In this document: positions 54,792 to 63,684 of the stretch, piece after piece | Position numbering within the stretch: position 1 is the first letter of the stretch | Layout: each line of letters begins with the position of its first letter | Assembly: GCF_000521785.1 (NCBI RefSeq) | Contig: NZ_JALZ01000017.1 | Coordinates: 1 to 64,000, forward strand | Source: Roseivivax halodurans JCM 10272 | Lineage (GTDB): Bacteria; Pseudomonadota; Alphaproteobacteria; Rhodobacterales; Rhodobacteraceae | DNA: 64,000 nt | Reading direction: 5' to 3' | Notes under the pieces: generated by a model | Told to the model about the DNA's origin: nothing | Seen by the model: only the letters and a program-made list of their open reading frames with translations | Database searches by the model: none | Program-made: the position numbers and the translations under genes

Positions 54792-56980
54792 CTCCAGAAC
54801 CGCCCCCAGGTCTTCGCCAGTTCGGGCTGGTGGTTGTCGCGCACCCGCCCATAGAGACGGTCGCTGACGTTGAGCCGTGCGCCGCCATCGCGGGTCAGCG
54901 GCCGGATCGTCGTTGTCGAGGCCTGACGCGTCTGCGAGCCGAGCGCCCAGTTGAGCGGAATGGTGACGGTGATGCCCTTGTCGAACGAGCCTTCCCCGAA
55001 TTCCTCGGCGCTGACATTGGTCTTGGTCGCGAAGGCGCCGACACGCCAGCCGTTGTCGAACTCGCGATGGACGCTCAGCGTCGCACCCTCGTCGCCGGCA
55101 AGGTATCGGCCGACATCGATCTGGGTGTGGAAGCCGTATCCCAAGTCGTAATACGCCGAGATGTGACCGTTCACCTCGGGGATCTCACCGGAGGGCGTGG
55201 TGTTCGACTGCAATCCGAACCCTTGGTCGAACTCGCGCCGGCGGACGTAGTTGATCTCGGCTCCGAGACCGAGGCGGCTGTCGACCGGTTTCCAGAGCAC
55301 TTCCGCCGAGGCGCCTGCATACATTGCCTCGAGATAGCCGACCGTGACGCGACTATAGAAGTCCTCGGCCGGGCGACCGAAATGCGCCAGCGTCAGACGA
55401 TTGAGCGTCGTGTCACTGCCATCCGCGTAAAGCGGTGCGGAGGTGCGCACGGAGGGAAGCGCGGTGTTCACGTCATCGCTTCCGTCGGCGATGTTCCCGC
55501 CCAGTCGCTGCGACACCGCACCCGCCAGTTCGAGGCCCGCCGTCAGCATCACCGAGGCCGACGCACGGACGCCGTAATCGATGCGGAGCGGATTGTCCGG
55601 ATCGAAGCTCGAATAGGCGAGGTAGGGCCCGAAGGACCAGTCAACCTTGGGATACGTGTCCGGGAAAGGTCGCGGGGTGCGGCCGACCGCATCGACGATC
55701 TGCGCCCGTGCGTAGATCGCCTCCGCGCTGTCGAATTCGAGCTCCTCTAGATCGCCGCGACGCAGAGCCACGGCCGATGTCGGCAAGCCCCCTTCGGTGA
55801 GAACGATGACGAATTGCGAGATCGAGTCGGGCAGGGCGCGGGTCATCGTGCGCGCGGTCCGCCCCACCGCCTGCGGCACCGCCTGGTACCTGCGGTTTTG
55901 GATCCGCACGGTGGCGCGGTTCCCCTCGAGCGTCATGCCCTGCAAGGAGATGCCGATCCCGTCGAGCGCTTCTTCCAGACCGCGACGTATGCCGGCCTGC
56001 CGCCGCTCGTCCGTCGTCCAGCCGAGGTCGGCGAGACGGGCCGGATTGCGGGGCTTGACCGGGTAGGGGTAGCTTTCGTTGCCGCCCGGGACCGGCGCCG
56101 TGCGCGGGTTCGTCAGGATGGAAAGCTGCGCTCCGATCTTGGTGCCGTAGGCATGGTAGAGCGACAGCTGATTGCCGTTTTTGAAGCGATAATCGATGCC
56201 GAAATTCCAGGGCGACGTCTTCTCGAAGCTCGAAGTCACGGTCCTCTCGAGTTCGTAATCGTCGGAGGAATATTCGAGCTTCGCCCTGAAATGGTCGGTC
56301 ACGTCCCAGCTGATTCCGCCGAACGCCGCCACGTCTCCGCGGAAGAAACGATCGAAATTCGCCGTACCGCCGCGGCCGATCGCTTCCGAATCCGGGCGGC
56401 CGTCGACGAGGCCCGGCCTGTCTCCGGTCGTTCCGAAGCTCTGGTAGCTCCCGAAGCGACCCCAGCCGAGTCCGCCTGTCACACGCAGACCGGGCGCCAC
56501 CTCTTTGGTGGCAACGACATATTCCCCGCCATAGATGCCCGTTCCGACAAAGTCCTGAAGACCCACCGACAGTGCGGGCAGGTATGTGCCTTCCTTCAGC
56601 AGCTGGAACCTCAGATCGAAACTGCGGTCGTAATAATCTCCGTCACGCGAACCCGAAAGGTCCGCGTCGCGCAGCAAGCTGTAGCGGAACGAGCCGATGA
56701 CACGCGGGAGAACCTGGAAACTCAGCGTGCCGCGAGTGGCGTTGCCCGCATGTCCGAGAGTCGTGCTGAACGTCGCGTCCGGTGCCATTTCGGCCGTCGG
56801 CATCTCGATGAGACCGGGCAAACCGTAAAGGTTGTAGCTCGGAATCCGTTCCTCCGGATATTGCAGAAGCGGCGGCGAAAGACGTCGCTCCTGGGCCAGC
56901 GCGGCGCCAGCGGACACGGTGCAAAGCGCCAGCGCAAGAAGGCGCGAGGCGGTGCGGTGCCGGCCAGTCTGTCTTGTCAT
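54788..56980 (-). CDS. YjbH/GfcD family outer-membrane protein
   Basis: A 730-residue exported protein with a signal peptide (RLLALALCTVSAGAALAQ). The mature start PSYNLYGLPGLIEMPTAEMAPDATF is the YjbH hallmark; the rest is rich in alternating beta-strands with RVGYL-type aromatic ends, and it closes with a WRVGAFATKTNVSAEEFGEGSFDKGITVTI-like barrel and a terminal GRFWR. It is predicted to be a large beta-barrel for polysaccharide secretion. Start 56980 has GGAGAC upstream. First gene of a two-gene unit with the YjbF-like lipoprotein. Confidence 0.88.
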   Translation of the reverse strand: MTRQTGRHRTASRLLALALCTVSAGAALAQERRLSPPLLQYPEERIPSYNLYGLPGLIEMPTAEMAPDATFSTTLGHAGNATRGTLSFQVLPRVIGSFRYSLLRDADLSGSRDGDYYDRSFDLRFQLLKEGTYLPALSVGLQDFVGTGIYGGEYVVATKEVAPGLRVTGGLGWGRFGSYQSFGTTGDRPGLVDGRPDSEAIGRGGTANFDRFFRGDVAAFGGISWDVTDHFRAKLEYSSDDYELERTVTSSFEKTSPWNFGIDYRFKNGNQLSLYHAYGTKIGAQLSILTNPRTAPVPGGNESYPYPVKPRNPARLADLGWTTDERRQAGIRRGLEEALDGIGISLQGMTLEGNRATVRIQNRRYQAVPQAVGRTARTMTRALPDSISQFVIVLTEGGLPTSAVALRRGDLEELEFDSAEAIYARAQIVDAVGRTPRPFPDTYPKVDWSFGPYLAYSSFDPDNPLRIDYGVRASASVMLTAGLELAGAVSQRLGGNIADGSDDVNTALPSVRTSAPLYADGSDTTLNRLTLAHFGRPAEDFYSRVTVGYLEAMYAGASAEVLWKPVDSRLGLGAEINYVRRREFDQGFGLQSNTTPSGEIPEVNGHISAYYDLGYGFHTQIDVGRYLAGDEGATLSVHREFDNGWRVGAFATKTNVSAEEFGEGSFDKGITVTIPLNWALGSQTRQASTTTIRPLTRDGGARLNVSDRLYGRVRDNHQPELAKTWGRFWR

Positions 56981-57237
56981 CGCGGTCTCCTGAAAGCCGG
57001 GAACGGCGTCGTCGTTCGTTCTATCGGCACGATGGCGAAACTGTCCATGCGCCAAGGAAGGTGGATGGCTGGCTGTGCGGTATCAGCCACCCTGCCATCG
57101 ATCGCAATCACCTCCCCGAACGCACGTTAACCAGTCGGAGAGAGACTCGCCCCCGAAGGGCGCTTGTTAACGCGCGGGCAAACTCTGCAGGGCATATCTG
57201 CCGCGGCGTGGGGGCGCTTTGGTGTGGAGTGGGGTCA

Positions 57238-57330
57238 TTGGCAGCCAATGGGAATGGTGCGCCTGTCATCATCAAGCGCAAAAAGGTAATCGCGGGCGGC
57301 GGCCATCACGGCGGCGCCTGGAAAGTGGCC
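57238..57330 (+). pseudogene. motB: motB remnant (N-terminal 31 codons only)
   Basis: Read from TTG 57238, with GGAG eight bases upstream, the frame gives AANGNGAPVIIKRKKV, then IAGGGHHGGAWKVA, the highly conserved N-terminus of flagellar motor protein MotB just before its single membrane helix. The expected continuation (YADFVTAMMAFFLLMWLL in relatives) is absent in all frames; after KVA the frame reads IGTLTFRFRSL and stops at 57396. So the gene is cut at about 57331. The TTG lies inside a CATTGG-cag-CCAATG hairpin. The neighbouring flgN, rod-protein, fliK and flgD genes support a flagellar origin. Confidence 0.75.
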
Positions 57331-57487
57331 ATTGGTACTTTGACCTTCCGGTTTCGGTCGCTTTTGCGACGGTTGACGATCCGCGATAAGCGGTGATCCG
57401 AGGCCGTTCTGACCGAAGCGGGGCGGCGTACATCGCTTTCCCGCGGCGTCCGATCGGGGACGCGGTGCTATCCTGCACCCGTATCCA

Positions 57488-57502
57488 TTAACACGTTGCT
57501 AA
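57488..57502. promoter_or_regulatory. Candidate CtrA-binding site
   Basis: TTAA-CACGTTG-CTAA matches the alphaproteobacterial CtrA consensus TTAA-N7-TTAA at seven of eight positions. CtrA commonly controls flagellar genes in this order. Here it lies past the motB remnant and at the 3' side of flgN, so it drives no adjacent intact gene on the plus strand. Confidence 0.4.
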
Positions 57503-57539
57503 GGCGCCCCCGATCGAAACCGCAAACTTTAGTAAATGG

Positions 57540-57896
57540 TCACGCGCGCTTCTCCAGTCGGTGCTGCGCGCCTTTTTCGATGCTGCGTCGCCGCCCGCTG
57601 ACATCGTAGGTCTCGCCCCCCTCGTGGACCTCTCGGAGCGCTTGCAGGCGGTCGCTCACCGCTCGCAGGCCGGCCAAGGCCTGCTCGAAAAGCTCGCGGT
57701 TGCGCCGCAGCTTGATCTGCAGCGGCTCTAGTTCTTGGGGGATGCTGGTCGCCTCGCGGGCAAGCGTTTCGATAAGAACCGACTTTCGCTCCAGCAATTT
57801 GTCCAGCGCTGCGAGATCTCCACCGAGAAGAGCGGCGCGCTCCTCCTCCAGCAACTGATCGAGATCGGCGATCGCGGTTCGGGCGCAATCAGACAT
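57540..57896 (-). CDS. FlgN-like flagellar export chaperone
   Basis: A 118-residue, almost entirely helical protein rich in Leu, Glu and Arg: IADLDQLLEEERAALLGGDLAALDKLLERKSVLIETLA, then LKLRRNRELFEQALAGLRAVSDRLQAL. Size, coiled-coil pattern and position fit FlgN, the cytosolic chaperone of hook-associated proteins FlgK and FlgL. The start at 57896 has GGAGGAG upstream and overlaps the end of the rod-protein gene by eight bases. FlgN is weakly conserved, so the name rests on pattern and context. Confidence 0.7.
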   Translation of the reverse strand: MSDCARTAIADLDQLLEEERAALLGGDLAALDKLLERKSVLIETLAREATSIPQELEPLQIKLRRNRELFEQALAGLRAVSDRLQALREVHEGGETYDVSGRRRSIEKGAQHRLEKRA

Positions 57897-58161
57897 CACC
57901 GCGCTCCTCCATGGCCGCCACGATGCGATCGGCCAGCCCAATTCCCCCCGCTTCGGCAAGCTTTTCGGCGTAGGCGTCTCGCATGAACGACGCAAATTGT
58001 GCCTCTCCGGCTCCGCCGCCGAAACTCTCCCGTGGCTCGGCCACGCGAGTGGCCTTCAGCATTTCCGACAAGAACTGCGCTTCCAACGCGGAAGCGGCAC
58101 TTCGAAGCCTCACTTGGGCGTGTGGGGACGCCGATTGAAGCGTGTGCAGTACAGGGCTCAT
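57889..58161 (-). CDS. Rod-binding protein, CheL/FlgJ N-terminal type
   Basis: A 90-residue protein with the Rod-binding domain of FlgJ: LRSAASALEAQFLSEMLKATR, then ESFGGGAGEAQFASFMRDAYAEKLAEAGGIGLADRIV. The muramidase half of enteric FlgJ is absent, as in the short alphaproteobacterial CheL-like form. It probably caps or scaffolds rod assembly in the periplasm. AAGGAGG precedes the ATG. Transcribed with flgN and divergent from fliK, with 106 bases between starts. Confidence 0.82.
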   Translation of the reverse strand: MSPVLHTLQSASPHAQVRLRSAASALEAQFLSEMLKATRVAEPRESFGGGAGEAQFASFMRDAYAEKLAEAGGIGLADRIVAAMEERGDV

Positions 58162-58267
58162 GAAAACCTCCTTCGTTGGCATTTTCATGATGTTCCCGTT
58201 CCGCGGTAAATATCCGGTAACCCGCCGTGCGATAGGAGAAGGTTGGATTGCTCGAATTGGAGATCTT

Positions 58268-59629
58268 ATGTCGCCCCTATTGATCGAGCCTGCATACGCG
58301 CCAGCACCTCCGCGGGGCCAATGGCGGGCGGCGCATCCGTCCAGCCACGATTTCAGTTCGGTTTTTACAGAGCAGGCCGACCGTAATTCCGTGTACGGCA
58401 CCGATGACCAGAGCCTGCCTCCCAGCGAGGAGGGCGCAAGCTTGGATTCCGAGTCGGACAGCGGGGGAGAGGGAAGCAGCCGTGTGTCGGGAGGCGATAA
58501 TACCGATGAAGTCCCCGACCCTGCGTCGGAAAAGCTGTCGGAAAATGGTGGATCAGAATTCGAACAAGTGCCCCACACTGGTGAGGTCGGTGGGCTCCCC
58601 GGCAGGCTCGGAGGGGATCAGCGGGGGCACATCGACGGTTCCGAATTGCCCGCATCTGCGAGACCAACACAAGTTTGGTTGCCGCTCTCGGGGTCGAATG
58701 CGCCATCTTCCGCTGGATCGGGGCTGCTAGCGGACGGGAAAGCCGTCAGCCTATTCGCCCAGGATCCGCTCGCTGGGGATTCAGGGCCTCTTCGCGCTTC
58801 CGCACAAACGCCATCGCCACAGGAGTCGGCGCGAGGCGCGGAAACGAGCGCTGTCAAATTTGGGCTGACGCCCAGTGGAGACGCCGGCATTGCAAATGAT
58901 CAGGGGCTGGGACTCAAGGACCACACCAAGATCCAGGGAGCTTATCATGCGGTCCGGCAAACGGAACATGTGCTGGATGCCGAGTCTTGGAGTGTACTCG
59001 GTATGAACGAGAAGCCGGAGACGGGCCGGTTCATGATCCGCGAGGAGCGCTTCTCCACAGCCGTGTCTGGCGCACTCGCTTCCGGCGCTTCGAATGGAGA
59101 TTCAGGCGCCGACGCAATCGCTGATGCTGTTGGCACGGACGCGGCAGCGCCGCCGGATATGCGCATCGAGGAGATCGCCAGCGGCGCGAAACTCGCCGAG
59201 GCGTCGCGCTCGGCTCAGGGGGCACAGTCGCCGACGCCCCCCCTGCCGCGGCAACTTTTCGAGGTGGCGGGGCACCTGAGGCACGGCGCCGTCGAGGTGC
59301 AACTCGCCCCGGAGGAGCTCGGCCGGGTCAGCATGAAGCTTGTCGCCAACGAGGGCGGGACGGTGCTCCATATCACGGCGGATCGGCCCGAAACACTCGA
59401 TCTGTTGCGGCGCCACGCGGGCCTTCTCTACCAAGAATTCAGCGACGCGGGCTTTGGCGGGCTCGATCTTTCGTTCGGCTCCTCGAAACAGGATCGCCCG
59501 GACGGGAGGGCGGCTGAGCACGTCCTGCACGGCATTGCGGCAGACGTGCTTCCGGCCTTGGAAACCGGGGCCCAGGACCAGCGGCAGGTGCCTAAAGCGA
59601 TGACGTCATCTTTGGACATTAGGATCTGA
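58268..59629 (+). CDS. fliK: Flagellar hook-length control protein FliK
   Basis: A 453-residue protein. The first 330 residues are low-complexity, rich in Ser, Gly, Asp, Glu and Pro, as in the ruler part of FliK. The C-terminal Flg_hook domain (about 360-435) reads RQLFEVAGHLRHGAVEVQLAPEELG, RVSMKLVANEGGTVLHITADRPETLDLLRRHAGLL, the usual signature. It sets hook length and switches export specificity. The start ATG 58268 has GGAG five bases upstream; the frame is open to 58142 but that part overlaps the divergent gene. flgD follows after 4 bases. Confidence 0.88.
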   Translation: MSPLLIEPAYAPAPPRGQWRAAHPSSHDFSSVFTEQADRNSVYGTDDQSLPPSEEGASLDSESDSGGEGSSRVSGGDNTDEVPDPASEKLSENGGSEFEQVPHTGEVGGLPGRLGGDQRGHIDGSELPASARPTQVWLPLSGSNAPSSAGSGLLADGKAVSLFAQDPLAGDSGPLRASAQTPSPQESARGAETSAVKFGLTPSGDAGIANDQGLGLKDHTKIQGAYHAVRQTEHVLDAESWSVLGMNEKPETGRFMIREERFSTAVSGALASGASNGDSGADAIADAVGTDAAAPPDMRIEEIASGAKLAEASRSAQGAQSPTPPLPRQLFEVAGHLRHGAVEVQLAPEELGRVSMKLVANEGGTVLHITADRPETLDLLRRHAGLLYQEFSDAGFGGLDLSFGSSKQDRPDGRAAEHVLHGIAADVLPALETGAQDQRQVPKAMTSSLDIRI

Positions 59630-59633
59630 GGGA

Positions 59634-60302
59634 ATGGGAATGGACGCCATAACAGGTGTTTCGAATTCGGCGGCCCAAGGGGCTTCGACGGCCGAGCGGC
59701 GCAGTGCGCTTACGTCGGATTTCGACACGTTCCTGCAGATGCTGACAGCTCAAGCGCGCAATCAGGATCCGTTGGATCCGCTTGACGCGTCCGATTATGC
59801 ATCGCAACTCGCGACGTTTTCTGCCGTTGAGCAGCAGGTGCTGACCAACGACCTCCTCAAGGAGATTTCGGCCTCCATGGCGGGATCGGCCCTGGAGCGG
59901 CTGCGCAACTGGGTTGGCGCAGACATCCTGGCGCCGGTGCCCGCCGAGTTCGGGGGCGATCCGGTCACGTTGCGGGCGGCGGTCCCGGACGGGACGACGC
60001 GTGCGGAAATTGTGGCCCAGGACGCGAGCGGAGCGATCGTATCGCGAACGGGAATCGATCCCGTGACGGGATTCGTGACATGGGACGGCCGAGCCGCTAG
60101 CGGCGATCCGGTGCCGCCGGGCCGATACGCGCTGACAATCGAGAGTTTCGAGGGGGACGAGTTGATCTCATCCGCCCCGGCAGAGGTCTTCGTCCGTGTG
60201 GCCGAGGCAAGGTGGAATGCCGAGGGCGAGACCGTCCTCATCCTGGAGGACGGCACGGAGCTGCTCGAAAGCGAAGCCGCGGGATTGCGAGTGACCGGTT
60301 GA
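59634..60302 (+). CDS. flgD: Flagellar hook-cap protein FlgD
   Basis: A 222-residue hook scaffold protein. The conserved N-terminal DFDTFLQMLTAQARNQDPLDPLDASDYASQLATFSAVEQQ is unmistakable FlgD; the rest includes the FlgD Ig-like/Tudor part (GTTRAEIVAQDASGAIV, FVTWDGRAASGDPVPPGRYALTI). It caps the growing hook and is later replaced by FlgK. Hook (flgE), motA and the other axial genes are not in the window. Confidence 0.92.
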   Translation: MGMDAITGVSNSAAQGASTAERRSALTSDFDTFLQMLTAQARNQDPLDPLDASDYASQLATFSAVEQQVLTNDLLKEISASMAGSALERLRNWVGADILAPVPAEFGGDPVTLRAAVPDGTTRAEIVAQDASGAIVSRTGIDPVTGFVTWDGRAASGDPVPPGRYALTIESFEGDELISSAPAEVFVRVAEARWNAEGETVLILEDGTELLESEAAGLRVTG

Positions 60303-60378
60303 ACGATGCCGGGCCGATCGTGGGTACGCGCCTCTATTCGACCATGCCCGGCTCCCCGATGCGACACCAGGGTTCAGC

Positions 60379-61923
60379 TCAGAACGCTCCCGCAATCGCC
60401 GCGCTGAGGGCGATCCCGACGATGGCGCCAGCCGCAGCCCAGATCGGGCCGAGCCACCATTGGGCACCATAATTGGTGCCGCTCGCGCGATCCTTGGTCT
60501 GCGAATGCAGGATCAGCATGTCCTCAACGAGATTTGGAAGCCGCGGGCCAAACCGCGACAATACCTTCACCGTCTCCTGAAGATCGTGCAGGACCGCCTT
60601 CGGACCGATCGAGCCGCGGATATAGTCTTCGACCACAGGCTGCGCGGCCCGCCAGATGTTCATGCGGGGGTTCAGCGATCGTGCGACTCCCTCGACGACG
60701 ACCATGGTCCGCTGCAACAGGATGAGCTCGGTGCGGGTCTCCATCCCGAAGCGCTCGGTGACTTCGAAGAGGTAGGCAAGCAGTCGTGCCATGGAGATGC
60801 GCGTCGCATCCATCCCGAATATCGGCTCGCCCACCGCGCGAAGCGCCCTGGCGAATTCGTCCTTGTCGCGATCGGGCGGAACGTAACCGGCTTCGAAATG
60901 CACCTCGGCAACACGTTGATAATCCCGCCGGATAAAGCCATAGAGTATCTCGGCGTAGACCCTGCGGGTATATTCGTCGATATGCCCCATGATGCCGAAG
61001 TCGATGGCGATGATGTCGCCATTCGCCGCGACCTTGAGGTTTCCCTGATGCATGTCGGCGTGAAAGAATCCGTCGCGGAGGGCATGCTTGAGGAAGAGCT
61101 GCAGGACCCGCTCCGAGAGCTCGACCCTGTCGATCCCCGCTGCATCCAGCGCGGCATTGTCGCCCATCTGGATGCCCTCGGCCCAGTCGAGCGTCATCAT
61201 GCGCTTGCCCGAGAGACCCCATTTCACCTCGGGCACTTGGAAGCCGTCATCGTCCTTGGTGTTCGACGCGTATTGCGACGCGGAGGCTGCCTCGAGCCGC
61301 AGGTCGAGCTCTCCCATCACCACGCCCTCGAAATGGCGGATCACGTCGATGGGTCGGAGACGTCGGGAGGAGGGCGAGAGATACTCGATGACCCGCGCGG
61401 CGAGGTAGAACGCGTCGATATCCTTGCGGAACGCGCGCTCGACACCTGGGCGGAGCACCTTGACCGCGACGGTCTCGCCGGTCTCTGCATCGCGGGCCTT
61501 GTGCACCTGCGCGATGGAGGCAGCGGCCACCGGCGGGCTGAAATACTCGAAGATTTCGTCCGCGGGCCGTTCAAGCTCGTATGAAATGGAGGCCTTCGCC
61601 TCTTCGACGGTGAACGGCGGCAGCTTGTCCTGCAGGACACGCAGCTGTCCTGCAAGGTCGTCGCCGACAAGGTCGGGGCGTGTGGACAGTATCTGCCCGA
61701 ACTTGATGTAGGCGGGGCCGAGCGCCGAGAGGGCGCGGGTGACGGGCGGCATGGCCGCGTCACCGTCATGGCCGAGCACCTTGAAGGGCCAGCCGAGGAT
61801 GCGTGCGGCCAGGCGCAATGGCCGCGGCGCCTCGAAGGCGTCGAGAACGACGCGCATGGCGCCGGTGCGTTCAAGCGTGGCGCCGGTGCGGACGAGCCGC
61901 CAGATATTGTGGGGTCCGCGCAA
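60379..61923 (-). CDS. ubiB: Ubiquinone biosynthesis kinase-like protein UbiB
   Basis: A 514-residue ABC1/UbiB atypical kinase: KFGQILSTRPDLVG, the KxGQ motif, PVAAASIAQVHKA with the Ala-rich nucleotide loop, VAVKVLRPG, HADMHQGNLKV catalytic-type loop, IDFGIMGHI, and two C-terminal membrane helices near the end. It supports late ubiquinone synthesis at the membrane. The start is TTG 61923, three bases after the UbiE stop; RGPHNIWRL at the N-terminus matches relatives, so no other start is likely. Confidence 0.94.
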   Translation of the reverse strand: MRGPHNIWRLVRTGATLERTGAMRVVLDAFEAPRPLRLAARILGWPFKVLGHDGDAAMPPVTRALSALGPAYIKFGQILSTRPDLVGDDLAGQLRVLQDKLPPFTVEEAKASISYELERPADEIFEYFSPPVAAASIAQVHKARDAETGETVAVKVLRPGVERAFRKDIDAFYLAARVIEYLSPSSRRLRPIDVIRHFEGVVMGELDLRLEAASASQYASNTKDDDGFQVPEVKWGLSGKRMMTLDWAEGIQMGDNAALDAAGIDRVELSERVLQLFLKHALRDGFFHADMHQGNLKVAANGDIIAIDFGIMGHIDEYTRRVYAEILYGFIRRDYQRVAEVHFEAGYVPPDRDKDEFARALRAVGEPIFGMDATRISMARLLAYLFEVTERFGMETRTELILLQRTMVVVEGVARSLNPRMNIWRAAQPVVEDYIRGSIGPKAVLHDLQETVKVLSRFGPRLPNLVEDMLILHSQTKDRASGTNYGAQWWLGPIWAAAGAIVGIALSAAIAGAF

Positions 61924-61926
61924 GCC

Positions 61927-62679
61927 TTAGATCTTCCAGCCGGAATGCAGGCAGGCGATGCCCATCGATAGGTTGCGGTACTTGGCCTGTTCGAAGCCTG
62001 CAGTCTCGATCATGCCGAGGAAAGTCTCCTGATCGGGAAACCTGCGGATCGACTCCACGAGGTACTGGTAGCTGTCGCGATCTCCTGCGAGCACCTGTCC
62101 CATCGCCGGAATGAGGTTGAATGAATAACGGTCGTAGGCCCAGGCGAGCGCGGGAACTGGCACCTGGCTGAACTCGAGCACCATGAGACGGCCGCCCGGT
62201 TTCAGGACCCGGTAGGCTTCAGCCAGCGCATCCTCCGGTCGGGTCACGTTCCGGATGCCGAAGCTGATCGTGTAGACGTCGAAGCTGTTGTCCGGGAAGG
62301 GCAGGGCCATCGCGTCGCCGACCACCCAGTCGAGCATTCCCGACATGGCCTCGGCCTCCGCCCGGTCGCGCCCTGCAAGAAGCATGGACTCGGTCAGATC
62401 GAGCACCGTGGCGTGCCCCGACCCTGCGCGGTTCAGGAACCGGAAGGAAATGTCGCCGGTACCGCCCGCCACGTCGAGTAGCCTCTGTCCGCGGCGCGGC
62501 GCGAGCCAGTCCATCATCGCGTCCTTCCAGAGGCGATGAATGCCCAGGCTCATGGCGTCGTTCATCAGGTCGTAGCGGGACGCCACCGAGGTGAAGACCC
62601 CCTGTACGCGGCCCGCCTTTTCGGCCTCCGGAACCTCGTCGAAGCCGAAATGCGTCGTTTTCACGGTGTCTTCAGTCAT
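61927..62679 (-). CDS. ubiE: Demethylmenaquinone/2-polyprenyl-benzoquinol methyltransferase UbiE
   Basis: A 250-residue SAM methyltransferase: [31 protein letters not shown] (UbiE signature 1), SAM motif [35 protein letters not shown], and [13 protein letters not shown]. It performs the C-methylation in ubiquinone (and menaquinone) synthesis. Its stop lies three bases before the ubiB start. Divergent from mutM across 87 bases. Confidence 0.95.
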   Translation of the reverse strand: MTEDTVKTTHFGFDEVPEAEKAGRVQGVFTSVASRYDLMNDAMSLGIHRLWKDAMMDWLAPRRGQRLLDVAGGTGDISFRFLNRAGSGHATVLDLTESMLLAGRDRAEAEAMSGMLDWVVGDAMALPFPDNSFDVYTISFGIRNVTRPEDALAEAYRVLKPGGRLMVLEFSQVPVPALAWAYDRYSFNLIPAMGQVLAGDRDSYQYLVESIRRFPDQETFLGMIETAGFEQAKYRNLSMGIACLHSGWKI

Positions 62680-62766
62680 GGCTCTTGTCGTTTCCCCGGC
62701 CTCAGCCTTCTTATAGGGCGCTGCACGTCGCATACAACGCGAAGCCGCCGGAAGGATCATCGCCGC

Positions 62767-63618
62767 ATGCCCGAATTGCCCGAAGTCGAGACAGTCCGTC
62801 GCGGCCTCCTGCCCGTGATGGAGGGCGCGCGCATCGCGAGGGCAAGGGTGAATCGTCCCGATTTGCGCTGGCCCTTCCCCGACGGCATGGCCGAACGGCT
62901 GACCGGCGCGCGCGTCGAGCGACTCGAAAGGCGCTCGAAATACCTGCTCGCGGCGCTCGATACCGAGGAGACGCTGCTCATGCATCTCGGCATGTCGGGC
63001 CGTATCCTGATCTCGGGCGATCCGCTCGGCTCCTTCGTGCACGACCATCCCGCGCCCGAGAAACACGATCATGTCGTCTTCGACATGGAGAACGGTGCGC
63101 GGGTCACGTTCAACGATCCCCGCCGCTTCGGGGCCATGGATCTGATGGCGACGGCCAGCCGCGAGGATCACCCGCTCCTCGCCGCGCTCGGGCCGGAGCC
63201 GCTCGGCAACGGCTTCTCGGAAGCCCATCTCGTCGCCGCACTCGCGGGCCGCAACACGCCGATCAAGTCAGCTCTTCTCGACCAGAAGATCGTCGCGGGG
63301 TTGGGCAACATCTATGTTTGCGAGGCGCTTTTCCGGACCCGCATCCATCCGGCGCGCAAGGCGGGACGAATATCGACGCGACGTCGCGCATCGCTCGTGC
63401 CGGCGATCCGCGAGACGCTCTCAGACGCCATCGCTGCGGGCGGATCCTCCTTGCGCGACTACCGGCAGGCTGACGGGGAACTGGGGTATTTTCAGCATTC
63501 CTTCGACGTTTACGGGCGCGAGGGGCAGCCATGTCGGCGGGACGGTTGCGACGGCATCGTGCGGCGTCTCGTGCAGTCGGGGCGGTCCTCGTTCTACTGC
63601 GGGCGCTGCCAAAGATAG
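62767..63618 (+). CDS. mutM: Formamidopyrimidine-DNA glycosylase (Fpg)
   Basis: A 283-residue base-excision repair enzyme. The N-terminal catalytic Pro-Glu is in [16 protein letters not shown]; the helix-two-turn-helix [27 protein letters not shown] and the C-terminal zinc finger (C at C-x-x-x-x-C and YCGRC) are complete. It removes 8-oxoguanine and other oxidised purines and nicks the strand. Start ATG 62767 puts the catalytic Pro at position 2. Confidence 0.96.
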   Translation: MPELPEVETVRRGLLPVMEGARIARARVNRPDLRWPFPDGMAERLTGARVERLERRSKYLLAALDTEETLLMHLGMSGRILISGDPLGSFVHDHPAPEKHDHVVFDMENGARVTFNDPRRFGAMDLMATASREDHPLLAALGPEPLGNGFSEAHLVAALAGRNTPIKSALLDQKIVAGLGNIYVCEALFRTRIHPARKAGRISTRRRASLVPAIRETLSDAIAAGGSSLRDYRQADGELGYFQHSFDVYGREGQPCRRDGCDGIVRRLVQSGRSSFYCGRCQR

Positions 63619-63684
63619 CTTGAACGCTCCCCCCCAGATGATAAGCGTTCGTGACCTGACAGGACATAACCGGAGCCGTGTTTC

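Larger units (their letters stand above)
56981..57539. other. Gene-poor stretch between the YjbH-like gene and flgN
   Basis: About 560 bases without an intact gene. It holds, in order: a probable promoter region for the YjbH-like gene with two GTTAAC sites 40 bases apart (57126, 57166) and a small CGCCC/GGGCG hairpin between them (57149-57163); the 5' end of a motB gene (57238-57330); about 150 bases with no coding signal; and a CtrA-like site (57488-57502). The overall look is of a region left by a deletion in a flagellar cluster. Confidence 0.55.

Noticed and set aside
57272-57478. A 68-codon minus-strand frame over the motB remnant
   Set aside because: No start context or conserved pattern; it is antisense to the conserved MotB peptide.
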